Below are positions 7,940-16,801 of a DNA stretch of 44,038 bases, in pieces. The position numbers and the translations under genes are program-made. The DNA is taken from contig CASFGK010000013.1 in the NCBI GenBank assembly GCA_949294195.1, positions 1 to 44,038 on the forward strand, given 5' to 3'. This stretch comes from an uncultured Bacteroidales bacterium (GTDB taxonomy: Bacteria > Bacteroidota > Bacteroidia > Bacteroidales > UBA932). Each line of letters opens with the position of its first letter. Position 1 is the first letter of the stretch. The notes beneath the pieces are model-generated. The model saw only the letters and a list, made by a program, of their open reading frames with translations. It did not search any database and was not told the origin of the DNA.

Positions 7940-8593
7940 TTACTTCTTGTTCCCGTATGCAAGGTCTCCGGCATCACCGAGTCCCGGGACTATATACGAA
8001 TGGCTGGTAAGCTCTTCATCTATCGTCGCGACCCATAGTGTCACCTTGTCGGCAGGGAGGTGCGTCTGAAGATATTCCACCGCATATATGCTCGAGACAG
8101 GACATACCAGATGCGTATATGACGGAATACCTTCCTCAATAAGCTTTTCGTAAGCAAGCTCAAGAGAGGCGCCTGTCGCCAGCATCGTATCTGCCAGTAT
8201 CAGCACTTTGCCGTCAATATCCGGAGCCGTTACATACTCGATGTTGATATGAAAGTCATCCCCTTTGTCGTATTTCCTGTAAGCCGCGACAAAGGCATTC
8301 TGGGCATCATCGAAAAAATTCAGGATACCGTTATGAAGAGGGAGTCCGGCCCGGAGTATAGTCGCGACTACTATCTGGTCATCAGGGGTGCTCACATCTG
8401 CTATTCCAAGAGGAGTCGGCACTTTCTTTTCCGAGTAATGGAGTCTCTTGCTTATCTCATACGCAAAAATCTCCCCTACCCTTTCCAGATTTGTCCTGAA
8501 ACGCATGCTGTCCTTCTGGACAGTGCGGTCCCTCATCTGCGCAATAAACCTGTTAAGTACGGAATTGTTTTTCCCAAGATTAACTATTTCCAT
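7940..8593 (-). CDS. upp: uracil phosphoribosyltransferase
   Basis: Salvages uracil with PRPP to UMP. The 217-residue protein carries the PRPP-binding loop ILADTMLATGAS and the uracil-specific C-terminal motif SYIVPGLGDAGDLAYG. Its N-terminus (MEIVNLGKNNSVLNRFIAQMRD) is typical of the Bacteroidetes form. It lies between radC (42 bases upstream) and bcp. The PRPP it needs is made by prs, also in this window but in another operon. Confidence 0.95.
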   Translation of the reverse strand: MEIVNLGKNNSVLNRFIAQMRDRTVQKDSMRFRTNLERVGEIFAYEISKRLHYSEKKVPTPLGIADVSTPDDQIVVATILRAGLPLHNGILNFFDDAQNAFVAAYRKYDKGDDFHINIEYVTAPDIDGKVLILADTMLATGASLELAYEKLIEEGIPSYTHLVCPVSSIYAVEYLQTHLPADKVTLWVATIDEELTSHSYIVPGLGDAGDLAYGNKK

Positions 8594-8635
8594 GTCCTTG
8601 AAGCATTTGTCCTGCTAAGATACAACATTTTTCTG

Positions 8636-9325
8636 TCAGTGCATCACTTCGACCTGCTCGTTGGCAAAACTATAGAATCTGTCATCAGCTATAATTATGT
8701 GATCTACCAGTGAAATATCAAATGTAGCAGCGGCTTTTTTCAGTATACCGGTCTGGCGTATGTCACTGGTGCCGGGCATCGGGTTGCCTGACGGATGGTT
8801 ATGGACCAGAATGATGCCGCTTGCCAGCTTCTCCAGAGCACTCCTTATGATGATTTTCACATCCATTACAGTAGCGGAAGTCCCGCCACGACTTACCTGC
8901 TCCTTACCTATGATGTAATTCGCCCTGTTGAGATATATGACCCAGCACTCTTCATGCGACAACCCCTTCATATGATGCACCATATTCCTGTAGATCATAG
9001 CCGGATCCGTAATGGAGATCTTCTCCACTCTGGATTCTTCCGCTTCACGTCTGCGTCCGAGCTCGAATGCCGCCATTACGGACGCTGCCTTGTCAGGCCC
9101 TATCCCGCATGTCGCACACATCTGCCGGGATGACATCACGGAAAGTCCGGCCAGACTGTCATCGGCGGATTTCAGAAGATTGCGGGCTATGTCTACGGCA
9201 TTGCTGCCGCCATATCCTGTTCTGACAAGAACAGCTATCAGTTCCGCATTGCTCAAAGCCCGCACTCCTTTTGCCGCCATTTTCTCCCGGGGTCTGTCAT
9301 CCTCTCCCAATTCCTTTATTTTCAT
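8636..9325 (-). CDS. radC: RadC family JAMM-domain protein
   Basis: A protein of 229 residues with an N-terminal helix-hairpin-helix-like region (LSNAELIAVLVRTG, CGIGPDKA) and a C-terminal JAMM/MPN+ metalloprotease-like domain. The zinc motif HNHPSGNPMPGTSD supplies H175, H177, S179 and D188. The name comes from an early link to DNA repair that was later withdrawn; the true role of chromosomal RadC is unclear. It is the first gene of a probable radC-upp-bcp unit. Confidence 0.93.
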   Translation of the reverse strand: MKIKELGEDDRPREKMAAKGVRALSNAELIAVLVRTGYGGSNAVDIARNLLKSADDSLAGLSVMSSRQMCATCGIGPDKAASVMAAFELGRRREAEESRVEKISITDPAMIYRNMVHHMKGLSHEECWVIYLNRANYIIGKEQVSRGGTSATVMDVKIIIRSALEKLASGIILVHNHPSGNPMPGTSDIRQTGILKKAAATFDISLVDHIIIADDRFYSFANEQVEVMH

Positions 9326-9338
9326 AGCTTTTTTCCGG

Positions 9339-9346
9339 CAAAAATA
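9339..9346 (-). promoter_or_regulatory. -7 element for radC
   Basis: Minus-strand TATTTTTG, 13 bases ahead of the ATG of radC. There is no clear -33 box at the usual distance; it abuts the lspA terminator. Confidence 0.4.
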
Positions 9347-9357
9347 GCTTCCTGTCC

Positions 9358-9388
9358 AAAAAGAAAGTCCGACAGATAACCGTTGGAC
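9358..9388 (-). terminator. intrinsic terminator of the ileS-dksA-lspA operon
   Basis: On the minus strand GTCCAAC (9388-9382), an 8-base loop and GTCGGAC (9373-9367) pair with one mismatch or wobble. A T-rich tract, TTTCTTTTT (9366-9358), follows. Confidence 0.6.
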
Positions 9389-9441
9389 TCCAACTTTTTA
9401 CGTTTTTTTCTTTTTTTTTACGGATTTTAATGTCCGGAAAA

Positions 9442-10017
9442 CTATTTCGACTCTCTGGAAAAATACCTGAACTGGAAAAACAGCAGATACAAGGCACCGC
9501 AAGTCACGCAACTGTCAGCAAAATTGAATACAGGGGCAAAAAAACGGAAAGGATGTCCCCCTATCAGAGGCAGCCAGTCAGGAAAGACCGTATCTATTAT
9601 AGGGAAATAAAACATGTCGACAACCCGTCCGAACATAAACGGAGCATAATCCCAAATCACACCGTAGAACAGGCAGTCTATTATATTCCCCATAGCTCCG
9701 GCAGTAATCACCGTCAGCCCTACTGTCACCCCGAAAGGCGTATCATTCTTCCGGAGCAGCCTGTTTATCCACCAGACCAGAAAGCCGAAAAGCACTATCC
9801 GGAACAGGGACAGCAGGAATTTACCTACCGTTCCGCCGAACTTCATGCCGAAAGCCATTCCCTCATTCTCAATGAAATAAATCTGGAACCAGTCCCCGAA
9901 AACATGGATACTGTCCCCTATCGACATGTTGGTTTTTACCAGCACCTTGATGACCTGGTCGATGACTACCAGAAGGACACCAAGAATTATCAGGAATTTT
10001 CCCTTCGATATCTTCAT
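9442..10017 (-). CDS. lspA: lipoprotein signal peptidase (signal peptidase II)
   Basis: An inner-membrane aspartic protease that removes the signal peptide from diacylglyceryl-modified prolipoproteins. Four membrane segments are visible. The two catalytic aspartates are D114 in GAMGNIIDC and D168 in FNFADSC. The loop between them (about 117-160) is longer than in the E. coli enzyme, as I recall for Bacteroidetes LspA. It starts one base after the dksA-like gene stops. The hexosaminidase and the thioredoxin-fold lipoprotein in this window would be among its substrates. Confidence 0.95.
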   Translation of the reverse strand: MKISKGKFLIILGVLLVVIDQVIKVLVKTNMSIGDSIHVFGDWFQIYFIENEGMAFGMKFGGTVGKFLLSLFRIVLFGFLVWWINRLLRKNDTPFGVTVGLTVITAGAMGNIIDCLFYGVIWDYAPFMFGRVVDMFYFPIIDTVFPDWLPLIGGHPFRFFAPVFNFADSCVTCGALYLLFFQFRYFSRESK

Positions 10018-10018
10018 C

Positions 10019-10432
10019 TTACTTGTTCTTGTTCAGCATCTCCTTTGCCTCGACTGTAAGAGTGGCGTGAGGCACCAGACGGAGTCTCTCCTTAGGAATG
10101 AGCTTTCCTGTAACACGGCACACTCCGTAGGTCTTGTTCTCGATTCTTACAAGTGCAGCTTCCAGATTCTGTATGAACTTGTACTGACGCTGGGCAAGCT
10201 GGCCTGCTTCTTCCTTTGAAAGGGTCGATGCACCTTCCTCCATGACTTTGAATGTAGGAGATGTATCCTCGATATCATTGCTGGAGCCGTGGGTAACGAC
10301 ATCCCTTAGAGTCTTGTACTCTTTCTTGGCCTTTGCAAGCATGTCAAGGATGATTTCCTTGAATTCCTGCAATTCCTCATCGCTATAGCGGACCTTGAGT
10401 TCCGGCTCATTGGTTTTCTTTTCTTCAGCCAT
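10019..10432 (-). CDS. TraR/DksA family protein without zinc-finger cysteines
   Basis: DksA proteins enter the RNA polymerase secondary channel and tune transcription with ppGpp. The 137-residue protein has an N-terminal coiled-coil stretch (about 20-95) and a C-terminal globular region at 103-125. Where zinc-type members have CxxC...CxxC it reads YGVCRVTGKLIPKERLRLV then PHATLTVEA, so only C105 remains. The fold around it (GKLIPKERL, PHATL) is conserved, which suggests a zinc-independent version. It lies between ileS (17 bases) and lspA (1 base), an order I recall from other Bacteroidetes. Function is inferred from family only. Confidence 0.88.
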   Translation of the reverse strand: MAEEKKTNEPELKVRYSDEELQEFKEIILDMLAKAKKEYKTLRDVVTHGSSNDIEDTSPTFKVMEEGASTLSKEEAGQLAQRQYKFIQNLEAALVRIENKTYGVCRVTGKLIPKERLRLVPHATLTVEAKEMLNKNK

Positions 10433-10449
10433 AATAATATAGTTTTAGT

Positions 10450-13400
10450 TTATATTTTTCTTACATCTATATATACAGGTGCGTCTGCCCATTCTACCTC
10501 GGTTCCTGCCGGGGCATGTCCGGCCTCCGCCAGCATTATATCCTCTGCCAGTGTCTGGGCTACAACATAATCTCTGAAGCTGTCCAGAGACTCCTTAAGT
10601 TCAGTATGATTATCCCCTGAAGCATAAACGGTCACATTCACCCTGTCAGTCACATCGAAGCCCCCGTCCTTTCTGAGATTCTGTATCCTGTTTATCAGCT
10701 CTCTGGCTGTTCCTTCTCTCCTGAGACTGTCTGTTATAGTCACATCAAGAGCCAGCGTCAGAGGTCCGTCAGAAGCCACGAGCCAGCCTGGCATGTCCTC
10801 TGATGAAATTTCATAGTCCCCGGGAGCGAGAGTTACATCACCCGAAACCAACTGAAGCACGTATCCGGACTCCCCGCTTGCCTGGACTGCCGATATCTCT
10901 TCCTGAGACAGACATGCAAAAGCCGCGGCGATCTCTTTCATCTGCTTGCCGTATTTCTTTCCGAGCGTCTTGAAGTTCGGCCGGATCTTCTTGGTAATGA
11001 GCCCTGCAGTGTCCGCGATGAATTCCGCTTCCTTCACATTGACTTCACCGAGAAGCAGGGATTTCACTTTCTCCAGCTGCTCCCTGACATTGCTGTCTAT
11101 GACAGGTATAATAAGTTTTGAAAGCGGCTGGCGGACTTTGATATTCACCTTTCGCCTGAGCGCCAGCACCATGGAAGAAGCTCTCTGGGCAAGTTCCATT
11201 CTTTCCTCCAGCGGCTTGTCCACCACTGATGCATTGTATGCCGGCATGGACATGTAATGTACGGACTCCGCTCCCGGCACCAGATCCAGATATAGCCGCT
11301 CCATAAAGAAAGGAGCAATCGGCGCAGCCAGAAGGGCAACATCCACAAGCACTTCATACAAAGTCTGATGAGCTGCCAGCTTGTCCTTGTCTATGCCATC
11401 CTCCAGCATGCTCTTCCTCCAGAAACGTTTCCTGTTGAGGCGCACATACCAGTTGCTCAGATGGTCGCAGACGAAATCCTGTATCAGGCGGCCGGCAGAA
11501 GTGATGTCATAATCCTCATATGCCGCTTCCACATCCTTTACAAGCGTATTGAGAAGAGATATTATCCATCTGTCTATTTCAGGACGTTCGGAGACAGGAA
11601 TACTTGCCAGCGCATCAGGCCCGAATCCGTCTACGTTTGCGTAAAGGGCAAAAAACGAATATGTATTGTATAGCGTGCCGAAGAATTTCCTGCGGACCTC
11701 ATCGACACCTGCCTCATCGAATTTCAGGTTGTCCCACGGCTGGGCATTGGTAAGCATATACCATCTCAAGGCATCAGGACCATATTTATCAAGTGCCTTG
11801 AAAGGATCCACTGCATTGCCGAGCCTCTTGCTCATCTTGTTCCCTTCCTTGTCAAGTACGAGACCGTTTGAAATCACTCTCCTGAAAGCACAGGTCCCGC
11901 TCACCATCGTATGGATTGCATGAAGCGTATAGAACCAGCCTCTGGTCTGGTCAACGCCTTCGGCAATAAAATCCGCGGTACAGCCGAATTTCGGGCTGTT
12001 CATGTTTCTCAGGCCCTCCTGGGCATACGGCATGGAACCGGAATCGAACCATACATCGATAAGATCCGGCTCGCGAAGCATCTTTTTCCCGCTTTCCGAC
12101 ACAAGATATATTTCATCGACATACGGTCTGTGAAGATCAATCCTTCCGTAGTTCTCCCTTGACATGTCTTCAGGATCAAACCCTTTGTCTTTCAAAGGAT
12201 TTGTTTTCATTATCCCTTCCGACACAGACTTTTCTATCTCCTCATACAGCTCCTTGGCCGAGCCTATGCACTTTTCTTCCTTTCCGTCCTCTGTCCTCCA
12301 TATAGGCAGAGGCGTTCCCCAATACCGGCTTCGGGACAAGTTCCAGTCCTGGATGTTTTCCAGCCATTTGCCGAAACGGCCCGTCCCGGTAGACTCCGGC
12401 TTCCATGTGATGGTATTGTTCAACTCTATCATCCTGTCCTTCACGGCCGTAGTCTTTATGAACCATGAATTCAAAGGGTAATAGAGCACCGGTTTGTCTG
12501 TCCTCCAGCAATGAGGATAAGTATGTACGTGTTTTTCTATCTTGAATGCCTTACCCTGCTGCTTGAGCATGACGCAGAGGTCCACATCCAGCGTAGGTGC
12601 ATCCGGACCCAGAGTGTCATCGTATGCATTTTTCACATATCTTCCGGCAAACTCCGCATACTCCGGGGAAACCCGTTCCGACACATACGTCGGATCCATG
12701 TCTTCAATCCTGTAGAACCGGCCTTTCCTGTCCACCTGGGCCTGACGCTCTCCGTTCCGGTCCATGACCATCAGCGGAGGGACGCCCGTAGCCTTTGCGA
12801 CCTTGTCATCGTCGGCACCGAATGTAGGAGCAATATGGACAATACCGGTAGTTCCCTCATCAGTCGTGACATAATCTCCCGGAATAACCCTGAACGCACC
12901 GGCATCCGGTTTGAACCATGGAATAAGCTGCCTGTAGGAAATGCCCACAAGCGCCGACCCTTTGAATCTTCCGTCAAGGACACGGTATGGGACAAGCTTG
13001 TCTCCCGCCTTGTAGTCTTCTATCTGCAAGTCTTTCGCTTTCGGATTGAATACAGAATCAAGAAGTGCTTCCGCTATGACATAAATCGCCTGGGAACCCG
13101 TATACGGGTTGAATGAAAGGACCCTGATATAATCTATATCCGGGCCGACACAGAGTGCGGTATTTGAAGGAAGAGTCCACGGAGTGGTAGTCCATGCAAG
13201 AAAATAGACAGGCAGGGTCTCGCACCCGAAAAGCATCTGGGACTTCTCGTCCTTTATCACCTCAAACTGCACTACCGCAGTCGTATCCTTCACATCCCTG
13301 TAGCATCCGGGCTGGTTAAGTTCATGAGAACTGAGCCCCGTACCCGCAGCAGGAGAATACGGCTGGATGGAATATCCCTTATAAAGCAGTCCCTTGCCGT

Positions 13401-13899
13401 ATATATCCTTCAGAAGATACCAAAGGGTTTCTATATATCTGTTGTCATACGTGATATAAGGATCGTCCATATCCACCCAGTAGCCAATCCTTTCAGTCAG
13501 ATTGACCCACTCGGCGGTATATTTCATGACTTCCTTCCGGCATGCCCTGTTATAGTCTTCGACACTTATCTTCGAGCCGATATCCTCCTTGGTGATACCA
13601 AGCATCTTCTCGACGCCCAGCTCGACAGGAAGACCGTGAGTGTCCCACCCCGCACGTCTTTCCACCTTATATCCGCTCTGGGTCTTGTATCGGCATATGG
13701 CATCCTTGATGGAACGGGCCATGACATGGTGTATCCCCGGCATACCGTTGGCCGAAGGAGGTCCTTCAAAGAATATGAACTCCGGAGCCCCCTCCCTCAG
13801 CTGCAGAGAGCGCCCGAAAGCACGGTTCTTTTTCCATCTGTCCAAAATAGCGTTTCCTGTCTGAACCAGATCAAGGCCTTTATATTCTTTAAATCCCAT
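10450..13899 (-). CDS. ileS: isoleucyl-tRNA synthetase
   Basis: Charges tRNA-Ile with isoleucine. The 1149-residue enzyme begins at MGFKEYKGLDL (13899); the frame stays open to an ATG at 13980, but those 27 residues do not look like IleRS. The HIGH region appears as PPSANGMPGIHH, the editing domain holds TTPWTLPSNTALCVG, and the KMSKS loop reads GNKMSKRLGN. The anticodon-binding domain follows, with no C-terminal zinc finger visible. The length and motifs point to the eukaryote-like IleRS2 class, which is often insensitive to mupirocin; that property is inference. First gene of the ileS-dksA-lspA operon. Confidence 0.97.
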   Translation of the reverse strand: MGFKEYKGLDLVQTGNAILDRWKKNRAFGRSLQLREGAPEFIFFEGPPSANGMPGIHHVMARSIKDAICRYKTQSGYKVERRAGWDTHGLPVELGVEKMLGITKEDIGSKISVEDYNRACRKEVMKYTAEWVNLTERIGYWVDMDDPYITYDNRYIETLWYLLKDIYGKGLLYKGYSIQPYSPAAGTGLSSHELNQPGCYRDVKDTTAVVQFEVIKDEKSQMLFGCETLPVYFLAWTTTPWTLPSNTALCVGPDIDYIRVLSFNPYTGSQAIYVIAEALLDSVFNPKAKDLQIEDYKAGDKLVPYRVLDGRFKGSALVGISYRQLIPWFKPDAGAFRVIPGDYVTTDEGTTGIVHIAPTFGADDDKVAKATGVPPLMVMDRNGERQAQVDRKGRFYRIEDMDPTYVSERVSPEYAEFAGRYVKNAYDDTLGPDAPTLDVDLCVMLKQQGKAFKIEKHVHTYPHCWRTDKPVLYYPLNSWFIKTTAVKDRMIELNNTITWKPESTGTGRFGKWLENIQDWNLSRSRYWGTPLPIWRTEDGKEEKCIGSAKELYEEIEKSVSEGIMKTNPLKDKGFDPEDMSRENYGRIDLHRPYVDEIYLVSESGKKMLREPDLIDVWFDSGSMPYAQEGLRNMNSPKFGCTADFIAEGVDQTRGWFYTLHAIHTMVSGTCAFRRVISNGLVLDKEGNKMSKRLGNAVDPFKALDKYGPDALRWYMLTNAQPWDNLKFDEAGVDEVRRKFFGTLYNTYSFFALYANVDGFGPDALASIPVSERPEIDRWIISLLNTLVKDVEAAYEDYDITSAGRLIQDFVCDHLSNWYVRLNRKRFWRKSMLEDGIDKDKLAAHQTLYEVLVDVALLAAPIAPFFMERLYLDLVPGAESVHYMSMPAYNASVVDKPLEERMELAQRASSMVLALRRKVNIKVRQPLSKLIIPVIDSNVREQLEKVKSLLLGEVNVKEAEFIADTAGLITKKIRPNFKTLGKKYGKQMKEIAAAFACLSQEEISAVQASGESGYVLQLVSGDVTLAPGDYEISSEDMPGWLVASDGPLTLALDVTITDSLRREGTARELINRIQNLRKDGGFDVTDRVNVTVYASGDNHTELKESLDSFRDYVVAQTLAEDIMLAEAGHAPAGTEVEWADAPVYIDVRKI

Positions 13900-13989
13900 A
13901 TACAATGTTTTTTCTGTTCTAGCCGGATCAGTTCTGGAAATTTTGCCGAATTTTTGTCTATTTTTGCAAACTTGTTCCACTACTGATTT

Positions 13990-14020
13990 TTTCAGCTTGC
14001 AAATATAGTGATTAAGTTTG
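13990..14020 (+). promoter_or_regulatory. candidate promoter for the CvpA-family gene
   Basis: TTTC at 13990-13993, 19 bases, then TAAGTTTG (14013-14020), only 7 bases ahead of the ATG at 14028. If used, the mRNA would be nearly leaderless. A second TAnnTTTG match, TATTTTTG at 13959-13966, would give a leader of about 55 bases. I cannot decide between them. Confidence 0.4.
14000..14007 (-). promoter_or_regulatory. -7 element for ileS
   Basis: Minus-strand TATATTTG, about 100 bases ahead of the ileS ATG, giving a leader of roughly 95 bases. No -33 box at the expected distance. I see no T-box or other known leader fold. Confidence 0.4.
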
Positions 14021-14027
14021 ATAAAAA

Positions 14028-14522
14028 ATGAATATCATTGACATAATAATCCTCATTTGCTTCATACCTGCTATAATCAACGGATTAAGGAAAGGACTGG
14101 TAGCACAGGTCGTTGCCATCATCTCAATAGTACTCGGAGTGTGGCTGTCATTCAAGTTCTCGACACTGCTCGGCAACTGGTTTGCACAGTGGTTTGACGG
14201 AGCTTCTCCCGCCTTACTCAACATTGTGGCATTCACAGTCATTCTCATAGCCGTGATATTCGCGCTTTTCGCCTTGGGGAAAATAATCGAAGCAAGCATA
14301 AAGATCATAATGCTTGGATGGCTGAACAGACTTCTCGGACTGATATTCGCGCTTCTCAAATGCGCCATAATCATCGGTCTTGCAATAATATTGTTCAACT
14401 ACATAAACGGGAGTTTCCATCTTGTCCGGGAAACGGCACTGTCCGAATCAGTACTGTACCCTCCGCTCAAGGATATGGCGTATACATTCTTCCCTTATCT
14501 GAAGGATCTTATTTTCAAATAA
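14028..14522 (+). CDS. CvpA family membrane protein
   Basis: A 164-residue protein with four predicted membrane segments: IIDIIILICFIPAII, VVAIISIVLGVWLSF, LLNIVAFTVILIAVIFALF and LLGLIFALLKCAIIIGLAII. The GLRKGLVAQ motif after the first segment is typical of CvpA, named for colicin V production in E. coli; the general function is unknown, with proposed roles in envelope homeostasis. tsaB follows after 12 bases. Confidence 0.88.
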   Translation: MNIIDIIILICFIPAIINGLRKGLVAQVVAIISIVLGVWLSFKFSTLLGNWFAQWFDGASPALLNIVAFTVILIAVIFALFALGKIIEASIKIIMLGWLNRLLGLIFALLKCAIIIGLAIILFNYINGSFHLVRETALSESVLYPPLKDMAYTFFPYLKDLIFK

Positions 14523-14534
14523 CAGAACAGCACC

Positions 14535-15233
14535 ATGGATACCATCATACTCATCGAAACATCTACCTCCCTGTGCTCTGCAGCTCTTGCCAGAGACGGC
14601 AGAATCATTTCATACAGGGAAAGCACCGAACCTAAAGCACATGCCTCCCTCACTGCTGTTTTCATAAAGGAAATGCTGGATGAAACAGGAACGGGAATCG
14701 ACGGATGCTCCGCAATATGCGTCAGCATGGGCCCAGGCTCATATACCGGACTGCGTGTCGGAGTATCCACTGCAAAGGGCCTGTGTTTCGGAAGCGGGAA
14801 GCCCCTGCTGGCTGTAGGGACGCTTGACACCCTGGTATGGCAAGCCATTTCAGAAGGACTGCTTCCGGAAGGATGCCGGCATATCGTCCCGATGATCGAT
14901 GCCAGACGGATGGAAGTCTATACGGCAGTATTCTCGGCTGACGGCGTGCAGGAAAGCGCGACAGAGCCGATGGTCGTCACTTCCGGGAGTTTCTCGGACA
15001 TACTTGAAGAAGGCCCCGTCCTTTTCATCGGAGATGGAGCACAGAAAGTATCTGATGTCATAAAACATCCGGCAGCACATTTTGTACAATGCTGTCCCAA
15101 AGCCTCTTCAATGCTTGTCCCGGCACTGGCGGAATACAAAGAAAAACGGTTCAAAGACGTTGCGTACTTCGAACCGTTCTATCTTAAGGAGTTTGTTGCC
15201 ACCGTAAGCAAAAAATCCGTGCTGAAGAAATAG
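14535..15233 (+). CDS. tsaB: tRNA threonylcarbamoyladenosine biosynthesis protein TsaB
   Basis: TsaB (YeaZ) partners TsaD and TsaE to install the t6A37 modification on ANN-decoding tRNAs. The 232-residue protein has the ASKHA-fold N-terminus IILIETSTSLCSAAL and the signature MGPGSYTGLRVGVSTAKGL, which forms the TsaD contact surface. HIVPMIDARRMEVYTAVF is also typical. It follows the CvpA-family gene in an operon. It converges on the thioredoxin-fold lipoprotein gene with a 22-base gap and no strong terminator. Confidence 0.94.
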   Translation: MDTIILIETSTSLCSAALARDGRIISYRESTEPKAHASLTAVFIKEMLDETGTGIDGCSAICVSMGPGSYTGLRVGVSTAKGLCFGSGKPLLAVGTLDTLVWQAISEGLLPEGCRHIVPMIDARRMEVYTAVFSADGVQESATEPMVVTSGSFSDILEEGPVLFIGDGAQKVSDVIKHPAAHFVQCCPKASSMLVPALAEYKEKRFKDVAYFEPFYLKEFVATVSKKSVLKK

Positions 15234-15255
15234 CGGACCGGATTTCCGGCAGGCT

Positions 15256-16407
15256 TCACTTCAGAAGCTGTCTCAGAAGCTTTCTCAAAGAGGCAGCATC
15301 ATTGAAGGTGCCTTCAACCAGTTCATTCTCAGAAATCACGAACGAAACAGGAAGAGTACTGAGATTGTACAGGACTATCGCTGAGGAGGCGGAACCAAGT
15401 CCGTCACATACGTTTATCCACTCAAGATTCTGGTCTTTGACAGTGCGCGCCCACATGGCCTTGTCCGTATCAAGTGCAACCTGGTAAATTTCAAGGCCCT
15501 TGGAATGGAATTCCTTATACAGCGGCTTCAGGACATCCTGATTGAACATTTTCTGCGCCGCATCCGCAGAAGTCCAGAAATGCAGAAGAACGACCTTTGC
15601 CCCGACTTCACTCAATCTGACTTTCCTGGCATTCACATCAGGCAAGTCAAGATCGGGATATGACTGCTCCGGAGCATTTTTCAGTCTGATGCTCAACGAC
15701 AGGAGATCCGAACGCCTTTTGGCCTCAGTTCTCAGCGCTTTCACATATTTCGAATCCGGATAGACAGTCTCGAGAGAATCACAGGCGTTGTTGAAATGAA
15801 TGGCATCAGTCTGCTGGGCAAAAACAGGAAGATCGGTTCCAATTGTCTGATACAGGACCGGAACCACAGTAAGGGAATACGGATTTTCAAGGATATACTT
15901 TACCCTGCTCCTGTAATAATCCGTATAAGCCTTGCCCATTTCCTTTCTCAGTGCAGACGCTTCGGTAGATGATGCATCCACGGCAGCCAGCCTGTCAGCC
16001 AACGATACGAACCCTGAAGTGAAGTCCGCAAAATCCCTTTCGACTGCGGCAAGCCTTACACTCTCTTCCGATCCGGTTGCGGTAAAATTGCCCAAAGTAT
16101 CGGCAGAGACAGATACATTATCCCCTTCCTCAAGCAGCAGTGAAGCTATCTTGGTATCATTATGGAACAGATACACGAACTCCGGCTGTCCCTTCTCCAC
16201 ATCGACCTTATATGAAAACCGCCCTGCAGCATCTGTAGAGACAGTATCAAGCACATTGTATGTATTTATATCCAGCAGCTTGACGATCACTTTCCCGTCA
16301 GAAAGGCCTTTTACCGAACCGTCTATACGGGCAGAGTGTCCGCATGAAGCAAGAACCACAGCAGCCGAAACAAACGCTGCCGTCTTCAAAATCCTATAAT
16401 TTCTCAT
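15256..16407 (-). CDS. lipoprotein with DUF4369-like and thioredoxin-like (TlpA/AhpC) domains, no CxxC
   Basis: The 383-residue protein begins MRNYRILKTAAFVSAAVVL and has a lipobox ending LASC, so it is likely an outer- or inner-membrane lipoprotein. An N-terminal DUF4369-type beta domain (IDGSVKGLSDGKVIVKLLD) precedes a helical middle and a C-terminal thioredoxin fold (VVLLHFWTSADAAQKMF, GLEIYQVALDTDKAMW). At the active-site position, where TlpA has WCxxC, it reads WTSADAAQ, so no redox cysteines remain. The start at 16407 overlaps the HIT gene by 14 bases; an in-frame upstream start at 16494 would lie deep inside that gene. Role unknown; it is not expected to be an oxidoreductase. Confidence 0.88.
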   Translation of the reverse strand: MRNYRILKTAAFVSAAVVLASCGHSARIDGSVKGLSDGKVIVKLLDINTYNVLDTVSTDAAGRFSYKVDVEKGQPEFVYLFHNDTKIASLLLEEGDNVSVSADTLGNFTATGSEESVRLAAVERDFADFTSGFVSLADRLAAVDASSTEASALRKEMGKAYTDYYRSRVKYILENPYSLTVVPVLYQTIGTDLPVFAQQTDAIHFNNACDSLETVYPDSKYVKALRTEAKRRSDLLSLSIRLKNAPEQSYPDLDLPDVNARKVRLSEVGAKVVLLHFWTSADAAQKMFNQDVLKPLYKEFHSKGLEIYQVALDTDKAMWARTVKDQNLEWINVCDGLGSASSAIVLYNLSTLPVSFVISENELVEGTFNDAASLRKLLRQLLK

Positions 16408-16798
16408 ATTCCGCAGATATTGTAGATGCAATCGATTTGAACTCTTCCGGAGAAAGTTCAAGCTTCTTCTTTCTGAAATCCAGATCCGCCTCACTGTTCA
16501 GCGGGACAAGATGTATATGGGTATGAGGGACTTCCATCCCGAGCACAGCAACTCCTACCCTTTTGCACGGGATGGCCTTCCCGATTGCAAGAGCCACTTT
16601 TCTCGCAAAAGCGCACAACCCCATATAGGTATCGGCATCAAGATGGAATATGTAATCATCCTCAACGTTTTTCGGGATGACAAGAGTATGTCCCTGGGAG
16701 AGCGGATTTATATCCAGGAATGCATAGAAATCATCATTTTCCGCCACCTTGTATGACGGAATCTCGCCTTTGGCTATCTTGGTAAATATCGTAGGCAT
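16394..16798 (-). CDS. HIT family protein (histidine triad nucleotide hydrolase)
   Basis: A 134-residue cytosolic protein of the HINT-like branch, which hydrolyses nucleoside phosphoramidates or similar adenylates. The triad is HTHIH in the sequence VPHTHIHLVPL (H92, H94, H96), and GHTLVIPK is the conserved substrate-side strand. It lies 3 bases behind greA. The tail of the gene overlaps the start of the thioredoxin-fold lipoprotein gene, which suggests translational coupling. Confidence 0.94.
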   Translation of the reverse strand: MPTIFTKIAKGEIPSYKVAENDDFYAFLDINPLSQGHTLVIPKNVEDDYIFHLDADTYMGLCAFARKVALAIGKAIPCKRVGVAVLGMEVPHTHIHLVPLNSEADLDFRKKKLELSPEEFKSIASTISAEYEKL

Positions 16799-16801
16799 GT
16801 C

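Noticed and set aside
13900-13999. T-box or other known riboswitch in the ileS leader
   Set aside because: No T-box core or specifier stem is recognisable in about 95 bases.
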